From: Bartonella sp. M0177
Lineage (GTDB): Bacteria > Pseudomonadota > Alphaproteobacteria > Rhizobiales > Rhizobiaceae
Direction: 5' to 3'
DNA length: 64,000 nucleotides
Assembly: GCF_016102285.1 (NCBI RefSeq)
Contig: NZ_JACFOY010000001.1
Span: 1,364,001-1,428,000 of the forward strand
The notes below the pieces were generated by a model. The model had not been told where the DNA came from. It saw only the letters and a program-made list of their open reading frames with translations, and made no database searches. Of the stretch, positions 29,939-37,951 are shown one piece after another; the stretch's first letter is position 1; every line of letters begins with the position of its first letter. Made by a program: the position numbers and the translations under genes.

Positions 29939-31025
29939 TACTTTTTTGCCAGATTGGGTATCGCCGCCTGGGGCTACCATTCAACGCTTAATGGTTAAAG
30001 CCGGATACGATTATAAAGAATTAGCTAATGAAATAGATATTCCTGATAATGTACTACTAAAAATCATAAGTGGTGACGAAGTTATAACTCAAGATATAGC
30101 ACTTCAATTAAGCAGTTTTTTTGGCTCGACACCTAACTTTTGGCTAAATCGGGAAAAAAAATATAGAGACGAAGTTGTTCGACTGAAGAAAACTCCCAAA
30201 TTGATAGATGAATTAAATTTTTCTTGGGCATCTACATTTCCTATAAATGAAATGAAAAAATTGGGTTGGTTACCGACAACAACCAATACCAAAAATGTCA
30301 TCGAAAAAATGAAATCTTTCTTTAACATAAAATCGGCAAAAGATTGGAATAATAGATATTTAAAATTTAATGCTGTCGCAGCCTTCAGAACCTCGCCCAC
30401 ATATATATCTAATCCTGCAGCTGTGACTGCATGGCTGAGGTGGGCTGAAATAAAAGCAGAAAATGTTGTATGTTCTGACTGGGATGTCGATATTTTGAAA
30501 TCTAATATTCAAAATATGAGGAAACTAACAAGGCGCAAGGATCCAGCGCTATTCATACCTGACTTGAAACGAATTTGTGCAAACTGCGGGATTGTATTGA
30601 CAATCATAAGTGCTCCTAAAGGTTGTAAAGCCAGCGGAGCAACACGATTTTTATCGGAAAAGAAAGCTCAAATTGTACTCAGTATGAGATATAAGTCTGA
30701 CGATCATTTTTGGTTTACTTTTTTTCATGAAATTGGACACTTGATCCTACATAGAGAAACTCCACTTTTTTTAGAAGACAATAGCGATGTATCATCCAAC
30801 GAAGAAATAGAGGCGAATTTATTTTCAGAACAGACTTTAATTCCAGAACGTTTTAAAGATCGGCTTAGAACGGTCAACGTAAAAACGAAGGATATATTAC
30901 GTCTGGCTAGTCAAATAGGCATTTCAAGCGGTATTGTAGTTGGGCAACTTCAACATTCTGGCCGTATCAAAGCCAACCAACTGAATCACCTGAAACGGCG
31001 GTACAAATGGAGTGAATTCCTTTGA
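29925..31025 (+). CDS. HigA-type HTH antitoxin fused to ImmA/IrrE metallopeptidase
   Basis: The first 95 residues form a HigA/XRE helix-turn-helix (FLPDWVSPPGATIQRLM, then ELANEIDIPDNVLLKIISG and STPNFWLNREKKY, the typical HigA end). The C-terminal half is an ImmA/IrrE zincin domain: HEIGH at residues 268-272 supplies two zinc ligands and the Glu-rich segment EEIEANLFSEQTLIP the third. Such fusions can repress their own promoter and cleave a partner. I take the ATG at 29925 (MKSLDTF) over the GTG at 29916. The stop lies three bases from the convergent pyrophosphorylase-like gene. Confidence 0.85.
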   Translation: MKSLDTFLPDWVSPPGATIQRLMVKAGYDYKELANEIDIPDNVLLKIISGDEVITQDIALQLSSFFGSTPNFWLNREKKYRDEVVRLKKTPKLIDELNFSWASTFPINEMKKLGWLPTTTNTKNVIEKMKSFFNIKSAKDWNNRYLKFNAVAAFRTSPTYISNPAAVTAWLRWAEIKAENVVCSDWDVDILKSNIQNMRKLTRRKDPALFIPDLKRICANCGIVLTIISAPKGCKASGATRFLSEKKAQIVLSMRYKSDDHFWFTFFHEIGHLILHRETPLFLEDNSDVSSNEEIEANLFSEQTLIPERFKDRLRTVNVKTKDILRLASQIGISSGIVVGQLQHSGRIKANQLNHLKRRYKWSEFL

Positions 31026-31028
31026 AGT

Positions 31029-31946
31029 TTATCCTCTAAACAAGGTATAGACCTCAGGGCTTTTTTGCCAGTTGCATAATGAATCTTCTAACACTTGCAT
31101 GCCTACATGCAAATGGTCGTCAATTTTTTTTAAACGCTCCTCCAAATTCTTTGGGGAAATTTGTGCGTTTACATCTCCTCCAAATAATAACCTCGCACCG
31201 CGAATTGGACCAGTTGCATTATCCTTCAAATAGGCTGATCCCGGTTCTATAGGAAAAATTCCTAACTTTCCTAACATTGTTAAATAGTCAAACTTAGCCA
31301 GCCTCCCAAATCTCGTGACTTTATTCATATTTTTATAAAGCTGATCAAAAACTTCCCGCGGATTTTGTCCAACCTGCCTATGAATATCACGGATCATATT
31401 ATCATGTCCGCCACACGACTGCACCCAATTAACATAGCTCGCCAGCACTTTTACCGTATCTTTTAGGCTCTCATATTTACGATGATTACTAAACCTTTCA
31501 TTATCAAAATGACGAATATTATCATTGAACCAATTACTAAAAGCCTTAAGATCGCCTTTAATAGAATTCCAACACCAATGGTCGGACGAACCTAACTTCC
31601 CATATATCTTTCGGACTAGACGCCACTTGTTTTTTGAATGTTTTCCAAAGTGCACAGCTAGGAAAACTAACCAGCAAGCTTCATCTATATTCCCCTGCCT
31701 CGTCATCAGAACTGCAGCTTTCAAGGGATCGAATAATTCCGATGACGGTTCCATTCTCTCATGAACAATTTTTGCATTTGTCAAATACTTCACATACTTG
31801 ACTCTTCTGATGCTATCATTAATTTGTCTTGACAATACCTCTATTTTTGTTTCAGAGTCTAAGCCAACAAGTTTGAATATTTTTTCAGAAAAACAATTTA
31901 AACTTTTTTTTATCTCTTGAACTTGTTCCAGTTTATTTTTCGACAT
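31029..31946 (-). CDS. Putative alpha-glutamyl/putrescinyl thymine pyrophosphorylase, clade 3-like
   Basis: The 305-residue, mostly helical protein resembles a family predicted by comparative genomics to act in DNA base hypermodification, built on a helix-hairpin-helix glycosylase-like fold. Recognisable blocks are DEACWLVFLAVHFGKH (88-103), SNHRKYES (153-160), RFGRLAKFDYLTMLGKLG (212-229), TGPIRGARLLFGG (245-257) and MQVLEDSLCNWQKSP (283-297). The match is from memory of the family pattern, so the name is tentative. It follows the thymidylate-synthase homologue on the same strand after a 41-base gap, the partner expected of a base-modification system. No signal peptide or membrane segment is present, so it is cytoplasmic. 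Confidence 0.55.
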   Translation of the reverse strand: MSKNKLEQVQEIKKSLNCFSEKIFKLVGLDSETKIEVLSRQINDSIRRVKYVKYLTNAKIVHERMEPSSELFDPLKAAVLMTRQGNIDEACWLVFLAVHFGKHSKNKWRLVRKIYGKLGSSDHWCWNSIKGDLKAFSNWFNDNIRHFDNERFSNHRKYESLKDTVKVLASYVNWVQSCGGHDNMIRDIHRQVGQNPREVFDQLYKNMNKVTRFGRLAKFDYLTMLGKLGIFPIEPGSAYLKDNATGPIRGARLLFGGDVNAQISPKNLEERLKKIDDHLHVGMQVLEDSLCNWQKSPEVYTLFRG

Positions 31947-31987
31947 ATCAGCGCCTTATTTTGTTGGAAAAATATATTTTTATTTAT

Positions 31988-32974
31988 TTATTTCATCTTT
32001 TCTCTTATATACTCATCGTAAAATTCTGTACTCAAGCTTTTCTTAGCTAAATTACTTGCTTCCGTGTCCTCTTTGTCTTGCAATTTTTTTATAAGTAATA
32101 TCAAAGCAATATCTTGCCAATAAGGCGTTACATGTGAATTCTTCGGCAGAAATGTTTCACCCAACCTTATTTTTTTTTCAGTTTCTAAAAGCCATTTCAT
32201 TGGTTTGCGTGGATCGCCATTCGGCATTGGCGGCATTGCGGTTTTTCTCTGTACTCCAAGATCAATGTATTTTTTAGCTTCTTTAATTTTATTCTCGTAA
32301 ATATGTAAACTTCCAACAAAATGATAGTATTCACCTAGTTTCATTGCTAAACACGTCGCTACGTATTCTTGAAGAAACGTAAAAGCAAATATATCATGAG
32401 GGAGACCAATATATGCATCATTTGAGCGCATTGATACGACCATATTTAGTCTATTATTCCGGCATAAAAACTGTATTGTGCACGTACACGGTACATCGAC
32501 AATTTTTTTCCCTATATCTTTTTTTTCGCTTCTTAACTCTTTTATTATTTTCGTTAAATCTGATTTATCAAAAATTTGAATGACTGCTTGCCGTGAACTT
32601 TTTTTCTCTTTTAATATTGTAATTACTTTTTTAACCTGTCCTCCTGAACCAAATAGTTTAGGACCATAAGCACCCCTTACTGTTACGGCATTTTCTGGCA
32701 AACCCGACGTTTCTCTATAGCGTGGGATATAATATTTAATAAAGGCCAAGTCATTCCGTCCTGAAAAATACCATAGTGTTTCACCCAGGCTGCTGTATAA
32801 AATCTTCCTTATCTCTGCCCGACACAAACGAGCTCTCGGATTTTTAAGTTTTAAGAGAACTCCCGTAAGCTCCCTGTTACGCCCTTTAGTTGATTCCACA
32901 ACATTTTGGCTCTTAATTATTTTTGGATACAGTTTAAACAGTATATCATCAATTGTTTCACCTGAAATATACAT
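31988..32974 (-). CDS. Thymidylate synthase homologue, predicted pyrimidine nucleotide hydroxymethylase
   Basis: The fold is clearly that of thymidylate synthase. Counting from the ATG at 32974, the nucleophile is Cys163 in DVPCTCTIQF, the phosphate and base-binding block is MRSNDAYIGLPHDIF (Arg183, Ser184, Asp186), and VGSLHIYEN gives His224 and Tyr226. Glu65-Thr-Leu-Trp matches the catalytic Glu region. Position 194 is Asp where dUMP enzymes have Asn; cytidylate hydroxymethylases carry Asp there. The frame is open to 33088, but the extra N-terminus is hydrophobic and unlike the family; ATG 32986 is an alternative. ThyA or ThyX for normal dTMP synthesis would lie elsewhere. Confidence 0.85.
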   Translation of the reverse strand: MYISGETIDDILFKLYPKIIKSQNVVESTKGRNRELTGVLLKLKNPRARLCRAEIRKILYSSLGETLWYFSGRNDLAFIKYYIPRYRETSGLPENAVTVRGAYGPKLFGSGGQVKKVITILKEKKSSRQAVIQIFDKSDLTKIIKELRSEKKDIGKKIVDVPCTCTIQFLCRNNRLNMVVSMRSNDAYIGLPHDIFAFTFLQEYVATCLAMKLGEYYHFVGSLHIYENKIKEAKKYIDLGVQRKTAMPPMPNGDPRKPMKWLLETEKKIRLGETFLPKNSHVTPYWQDIALILLIKKLQDKEDTEASNLAKKSLSTEFYDEYIREKMK

Positions 32975-33106
32975 GAAATTAAACATCTCCGAATCATCTA
33001 AACCGAATAAGTAAACATAGTCGAAAAATGCATAAAAAACATAGATAAACAGATTAATAATATGATGTAATACAAGCGAACCTACCATAGTTTAATATTA
33101 CTCGTT

Positions 33107-33676
33107 TCTGCAGAACAGATTTTCGAATTTTATAAAACTGTCTCGGATGCCATATCCATTCCGATTATGATATAGGATGCGCCGATGAGCGGAACTTTCC
33201 TTTCGGTTCCGCTTCTGGTGCAAATGGCAAAAAAACTTGAAAATATATCCTATTTCAAAATCGAAACGCCACAAGCAGCCAATAAATTGCGTCAGTTAAT
33301 TGCAGAAGGTGGGAAGTACATCGAAGGACCCTTTGATGGCGAAGAAGGAATCACTCTTCTTTCCGATCTTAGAGCCGGTGCAAAAGGAGCTATGACGGGT
33401 GGCGGCTATGTTGATGGCATAAGACAGATATTCGATCCCTTTATGGAAGGAAATCTTGAAGAAGCAAAAAACGCTTATATGCGTTGGTTACCGCTTATAA
33501 ATCTCGAGAACCGCCAAGGAAGTTTCGCAACTGCAAAAATACTGATGAAAGAAGGTGGAATAATCCATCATGATGGCTTGCGGGCCCCCTTACCTTCGGT
33601 CTCTACAGAAATTCGCTCCGAAATATTGGAAATGGCAAAACAGCTTGATGTTTTAGCTCTCCGTTGGGCGCGTTAA
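33107..33676 (+). pseudogene. Truncated DapA-family (dihydrodipicolinate synthase-like) dehydratase
   Basis: The frame encodes only the C-terminal part of a DHDPS/N-acetylneuraminate lyase-family protein: AEQIFEFYKTVSDAISIPIMI, a TAG at 33173-33175, then DAPMSGTFLSVPLLVQMA, FKIETPQAANKLRQ (with the Schiff-base Lys in YFKIE), and the C-terminal helices. The family is about 300 residues; roughly the first 110-120 are absent, and the TAG sits where a Gln or similar codon is expected. The remaining frame could restart at ATG 33185 (163 residues) but would lack half of the barrel. Together with the aldehyde dehydrogenase downstream it was probably a 2-keto-3-deoxy-sugar acid dehydratase. The island boundary cuts it. 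Confidence 0.85.
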
Positions 33677-33920
33677 TTCCATATCGTTTTTCTCGCATCA
33701 CATTAGTTTGTAAAAGCGAAAGATAACTCATATATTTCGAATTTAAAATATCTATAATATATTACTTGAGGGAGAAGTGATTTTTGGCGACTGTGTCAAT
33801 CCGGATTGCCGTTACAAAAATCCTGATGGTGAAAGGCACCATAACCCTTCAATCATTATTCCCGTGAACCTCGTTTGGAGTAGTCGGGACATGGCAAAAA
33901 ACAGATAAGGAGTCGCCACA

Positions 33921-35444
33921 ATGAATATTACCGGTGAATTACTCATTAATGGATCGTCACATATGGGCAAAGATGGCAAGTTTCAGGCTATCGAAGCCGC
34001 AACCGGAAAACATTTGCCCGGAACATTCGGTGGTGCCACCCTGGAAGACCTCGCACAAGCCACAGAAGCTGCATGGAAAGCATTTCCCGTCTATCGCGAA
34101 ACAGATCTTGAGAAACGCGCTGCTTTTTTGGAAAAAATTGCCGAGCTTATTGCAGCAACCGGCGACGAATTGATTGCGCGTACAATGGCAGAAACCGGCC
34201 TGCCAAAAGCCCGTCTCGAAGGGGAACGCATGCGTACTGTCAATCAGTTAAAAATGTTCGCACGGGAAGTAAGTTCAGCGCATTTTGTTGATCGGCGCGA
34301 TGATCCGACAGATTTGAACCGAAAACCCCAATCAAAACCCGGTTTGATATTCCGCAATATCGGAATTGGACCCGTTGCCGTTTTTGGAGCTTCAAATTTC
34401 CCTTATGCATTTTCTGTCGCCGGTGGCGATACTGCTGCTGCTCTAGCCGCCGGCTGTCCGGTTATTGTCAAAGCCCACCCTGCCCATCCGGGCACTTCAG
34501 AAGTTATAGGGCGTTGCGTGCAACAAGCCGTTGCGGCCTGTCATATGCCAGCCGGTACTTTTGCATTACTGCAAACAACAGAACCGGAAATTGCGCAAAA
34601 ACTCGTTGCAGACCCTCATATCCGTGCTGTCGGTTTCACCGGTTCACGTAAGGGCGGCCTTGTTTTTATGGATATTGCTGCAAAACGCAAACAACCAATT
34701 CCTGTTTACGCTGAAATGAGCAGCATCAATCCGGTATTGTTGTTGCCAGGAGCGCTGGAGGAACGTGGAAGTGAAATCGGTACTTCTTTTATCAATTCGC
34801 TGTGCATGGGAGCAGGCCAGTTTTGTACAAATCCGGGTTTGGTTTTGGCTATTAACGGGAAAGGATATGATGCATTTTTAAATAGTGCCAGAGAGGCTAC
34901 AAAGGCAGCCGTTCCGCAAACAATGCTCACACCACACATAGCAAAAGCTTATCGCGACGGCGTAGAACAACTGGAAAACAATGCTAAAGTAACGACAATT
35001 GCCCGAGGTAAACCGGGCAGTGAATTTGAGTGTCAAGCAGCACTTTTCGAAGTGTCTGCATCGGACTTCATCAAAGATCATCGTCTGGAAGAGGAAGTTT
35101 TCGGTTCGTCCAGTCTCATTGTCAAATGTAATGACAAACATGACCTTATTAAGGTTCTGGAAGCTCTTGAAGGTCAATTGACAATCGCCATACATCTGAC
35201 CAACTCCGATAATGCTCTCGCAAATGAGTTGATGCCGCTGCTCGAAATTATGGCCGGACGACTTTTGATCAATGGTTTTGGAACCGGTGTTGAAGTATCA
35301 CCTGCTATGGTTCACGGCGGACCGTTCCCGTCGACTTCTGATGGAAGGTCAACATCCGTCGGCACAGCCGCGATTTATCGTTTCTTGCGTCCTGTTTGCT
35401 ATCAAGACTTCTCCGAGAATATTCTGCCTTCTCTTTTGAAGTGA
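33921..35444 (+). CDS. NADP-type aldehyde dehydrogenase, 2-oxoglutarate semialdehyde dehydrogenase-like
   Basis: This 507-residue ALDH has the catalytic Cys302 in GAGQFCTNPG, the general-base Glu in YAEMSSINPV, and the cofactor motif GFTGSRKGG. It belongs to the ketoglutarate semialdehyde dehydrogenase group (2,5-dioxopentanoate to 2-oxoglutarate), which ends oxidative pentose, hydroxyproline or glucarate breakdown. The start has AAGGAG about eight bases upstream. The DapA-like dehydratase fragment just before it is the usual preceding enzyme in such pathways, so the route is probably broken at that step unless another copy exists. Confidence 0.88.
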   Translation: MNITGELLINGSSHMGKDGKFQAIEAATGKHLPGTFGGATLEDLAQATEAAWKAFPVYRETDLEKRAAFLEKIAELIAATGDELIARTMAETGLPKARLEGERMRTVNQLKMFAREVSSAHFVDRRDDPTDLNRKPQSKPGLIFRNIGIGPVAVFGASNFPYAFSVAGGDTAAALAAGCPVIVKAHPAHPGTSEVIGRCVQQAVAACHMPAGTFALLQTTEPEIAQKLVADPHIRAVGFTGSRKGGLVFMDIAAKRKQPIPVYAEMSSINPVLLLPGALEERGSEIGTSFINSLCMGAGQFCTNPGLVLAINGKGYDAFLNSAREATKAAVPQTMLTPHIAKAYRDGVEQLENNAKVTTIARGKPGSEFECQAALFEVSASDFIKDHRLEEEVFGSSSLIVKCNDKHDLIKVLEALEGQLTIAIHLTNSDNALANELMPLLEIMAGRLLINGFGTGVEVSPAMVHGGPFPSTSDGRSTSVGTAAIYRFLRPVCYQDFSENILPSLLK

Positions 35445-35482
35445 CGAACTTTTTCTCGCTTATCTTGTAACTTTCAAGGAAC

Positions 35483-35522
35483 AAAAAGAGCCTTTTGTAA
35501 AAATTTACAAAAGGCTCTTTTT
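35483..35522. terminator. Strong bidirectional terminator
   Basis: A near-perfect 19-base stem (AAAAAGAGCCTTTTGTAAA with its complement, centred near 35503) with A/T-runs on both sides. It serves the aldehyde dehydrogenase gene and the convergent monooxygenase gene. Confidence 0.9.
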
Positions 35523-35545
35523 CATACGTTCTTGACAAACATATT

Positions 35546-35854
35546 TCAGATTACAGATTCAAAACCTTCAAACTTTGGCCCATGAACATAAAATCCGCTA
35601 GACTCGCCCGCATTTTTATGTGCATCTCTGAACTGTTCGGATTTGGTCCAGCGAACAAAATCTTCTTTCGATTTCCAAACCGTATGAGATGCATATAATA
35701 TAGAATCGTCAGATGTATCTGTGTCGCAACGTAATAATTGGAATTCAACAAACCCGGGCAACTCCGCCAACCGGGACTGACGATCTTTCCACCTTCTTCT
35801 GAAGTCTTCCTCTTTTGTCTTGAAAACGGTGAAACGATTCATTGCAATATACAT
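35546..35854 (-). CDS. Antibiotic biosynthesis monooxygenase-fold protein, probable heme-degrading (IsdG/HmuQ-like)
   Basis: The 102 residues match small ferredoxin-like-fold monooxygenases. The opening MYIAMNRFTVFKTKEEDFRR carries the conserved Asn of IsdG/HmuQ enzymes (Asn6), and the core reads PGFVEFQLLRCD, followed by HTVWKSKEDFVRWTKSEQFRDAH with the conserved Trp and the C-terminal His region. In rhizobia HmuQ/HmuD enzymes cleave heme to release iron. No heme transporter gene is adjacent. A near-palindromic AT-rich element lies 44-66 bases upstream and may bind an iron regulator. Confidence 0.8.
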   Translation of the reverse strand: MYIAMNRFTVFKTKEEDFRRRWKDRQSRLAELPGFVEFQLLRCDTDTSDDSILYASHTVWKSKEDFVRWTKSEQFRDAHKNAGESSGFYVHGPKFEGFESVI

Positions 35855-35897
35855 CTAGACTGCTCCTTTTTACAAAATGTGCCCGCTTCTTCAGCAT

Positions 35898-35920
35898 AAA
35901 AGATATTGGCAATATTCTTT
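35898..35920. promoter_or_regulatory. Candidate operator upstream of the heme monooxygenase gene
   Basis: The segment contains arms AAAGA and TCTTT around an inner ATATT-GGC-AATAT inverted repeat, with a one-base offset. Its AT-rich palindromic form and place before a heme-iron gene suggest an Irr- or RirA-type iron operator. This is an inference from position only. Confidence 0.25.
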
Positions 35921-36548
35921 ACCTATTTTGTCATATTTTTAAACCCTAAAAAGCAATCAGGTCTCATATATCCTTCTATAAGTAAAATTGTCCGGAACCT
36001 CGTGATGTAAAGCTATCGGTCTGCAAATGAAATTTCATTATTCTCGTCATCACAATATTCAAACGGAAATAAACGTATTGAAAAAATAATCGCTGACAAC
36101 CACCGGCTGGATTATCACGTTGCCATTTTTCCCATTTAACGATTTAAAATTTTAATTGTTTTTTGATAAAATTTAGTTTTATTATTCGTCATATAGATTT
36201 TTTAAAAACTTCAAAACCTTAGTCGTAAAACTTCATCCAAAATTGGAACTGTTTTTTGACGATCAATTATAGCCGGAATTTGGTTTGCGAGCTATCAAAA
36301 CGATTTTATCATAAATTCGCAGCCAATATTCTATGAAGAATTTTTCTTCCCGAAATAGTAATTTTTGGCCGAACTCCGGAAAAATGCCTGGCAATTTTAT
36401 ACATAGCCGAAGATCATAATGCCGAATTTATCTAAATATGCCGTCCAGAAATCGGATATTTTTACTAAAAATGAGAGTAACAGTTCTAACTCAAGGAACG
36501 CAACTATCCATACCAAACCGGTCATAATACCGATATTTCATAGGCAAA
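35921..36548. other. AT-rich intergenic region between the monooxygenase gene and tRNA-Arg
   Basis: About 630 bases with no credible gene. Poly-T runs are frequent. I see no tRNA, array or clear terminator. A plus-strand frame that enters the tRNA-Arg gene (36419-36697) is spurious. Confidence 0.5.
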
Positions 36549-36625
<77 letters not shown>

Positions 36626-36652
36626 AGAAAATATTGGAGAAAACAACCAGCC

Positions 36653-36958
36653 TCAATGAGTCCAAGGAACCTGACGGTCATTCCTGAAATTATCTGAGTA
36701 AGAAACTTTTTTGCGCGTTATTGCATGTGGTTCTTCTACACGATAAGCAATGCCGTTCTTTGTAGCAAAAGCGATGGCTTCTTCCTGCGTTTCAAACGTC
36801 AATTTGATCTGACTCTTCATATCAGCCGATGAAGTATAGCCCATTAACGAGTCAATCATCTTGGCTTCATTCGGTTCATATTGAAGAACCCAAAAACCGG
36901 TATTTGCCTTTCCGGATTGCATGGCTGTTTTAGCCGGACTGAAAATTCGCGCTACCAT
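36653..36958 (-). CDS. NADH dehydrogenase accessory subunit, NDUFS4-like (ETC complex I conserved region)
   Basis: The 101 residues match the 18-kDa/NDUFS4 accessory subunit present in alphaproteobacterial complex I. The family text is clear: MVARIFSPAKTAMQSGKA, FWVLQYEP, MGYTSSADMKSQIKLTFETQEEAIAFA and the C-terminal SYSDNFRNDRQVPWTH. I start at ATG 36958, with AAGGGA about eight bases upstream, rather than at 36979. It lies between tRNA-Arg and tRNA-Pro, unlinked to a nuo operon, as is usual. It stabilises the peripheral arm of complex I. Confidence 0.93.
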   Translation of the reverse strand: MVARIFSPAKTAMQSGKANTGFWVLQYEPNEAKMIDSLMGYTSSADMKSQIKLTFETQEEAIAFATKNGIAYRVEEPHAITRKKVSYSDNFRNDRQVPWTH

Positions 36959-37045
36959 GATTTTTTCCCTTCGGATCATGCGATCAAAGAATTTATAATC
37001 TTTTATAACTATTATGTCGCATCATCTTTTCGTCAAATCAAGCCA

Positions 37046-37122
37046 TGGTCGGAGCGATAGGATTCGAACCTACGACCCCCTGATCCCAAATCAGGTGCGC
37101 TACCAGACTGCGCTACGCTCCG
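37046..37122 (-). tRNA. tRNA-Pro (anticodon TGG)
   Basis: On the minus strand, acceptor CGGAGCG pairs with CGCTCCG. The anticodon stem CCTGA/TCAGG holds loop TTTGGGA, giving TGG for CCA codons. The T-arm has GTTCGAATC and CCA is encoded at 37046-37048. Confidence 0.95.
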
Positions 37123-37280
37123 ACGTATTATTAACGTTTAACGCACTCTCCCTAAATTTTTCTATGTGGAAGTGCAAGCGCAAATCGCATTTTTTTCGTC
37201 GTTTATGACAATATTTTTAGATTCAATAACTTTTTCAAAATAATTCCATGACAGAATCGATCCTGCTGAAAGGATCAATC

Positions 37281-37934
37281 ATGGCAGTGAAGCAAACGAA
37301 AGTGAGAAAGCCTCACAGGCGCGCGGCACAAAAAACCAGGTCGCCTTTTATAAGTTATCTGATTCTTGGTGGGCTCGTACTCATGGGTGGAGCCGGCTGG
37401 TATCATACAAATTATGAAGTTAGGACAGGTGAGCACATTGAGGCTCAAGCACCAAAATCTCTTGTATCACCATCAATTCACGTAACACCATTCAATAAAG
37501 CTGGTACGACGGTTGCAGTCGCACCCAAACCAGTCGATCCGCATCCAGTGAATGTTCCTGTTCCATCAGCTTCCCAATTGGCAAACCCGACAACTGCCGT
37601 GGTCACGCCAAAAGAGGCAACGCCTCTGGTTCCTTATAAAGCTGATAAAAACCTGCCCCCCAAAGCGAGATTTGCTGCTAACAACGCCGCCAATGCTATC
37701 TTTGCAACAGCTCCCACGCCTATTTTTATGAACGCCGATTCGCATTCGAAAATAATTGCGACCGTCAAAATTGGTCAAGAAATGCGCTCTTATGATCGTC
37801 AAGGATCATGGCATCGCGTTGTTGTGCCATCAACCGACATTATCGGTTGGGCAAATGACAAAAGCTTGAGTGAAAAAAGCCCGACAATATCCGGCTTGAT
37901 TGATAACGCTATCACAAGCTCGGTTAAACACTGA
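37281..37934 (+). CDS. Membrane-anchored protein with bacterial SH3-like domain
   Basis: Starting from ATG 37281 (AAAGGA six bases upstream) the product has 217 residues. A very basic N-terminus (KQTKVRKPHRRAAQKTR) is followed by one transmembrane helix (FISYLILGGLVLMGGAGWY), a Pro/Val-rich linker, and a C-terminal SH3_3-type domain with the typical pattern TPIFMNADSHSKIIATV, GQEMRSYDRQGSWHRV and IIGWANDKSL. Such domains bind peptidoglycan or peptides in the periplasm. The exact role is unknown. Confidence 0.8.
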   Translation: MAVKQTKVRKPHRRAAQKTRSPFISYLILGGLVLMGGAGWYHTNYEVRTGEHIEAQAPKSLVSPSIHVTPFNKAGTTVAVAPKPVDPHPVNVPVPSASQLANPTTAVVTPKEATPLVPYKADKNLPPKARFAANNAANAIFATAPTPIFMNADSHSKIIATVKIGQEMRSYDRQGSWHRVVVPSTDIIGWANDKSLSEKSPTISGLIDNAITSSVKH

Positions 37935-37951
37935 TACTAGCCTTAGAAAAA

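Noticed and set aside
32975-33088. Hydrophobic N-terminal extension of the thymidylate-synthase homologue
   Set aside because: It lies next to the island junction, lacks a ribosome binding site, and TS-family proteins begin near the chosen start.
28204-33106. Search for att direct repeats of the tRNA-Glu 3' end
   Set aside because: No second copy of the tRNA end sequence was found by eye at the right border, so I do not annotate attachment sites.
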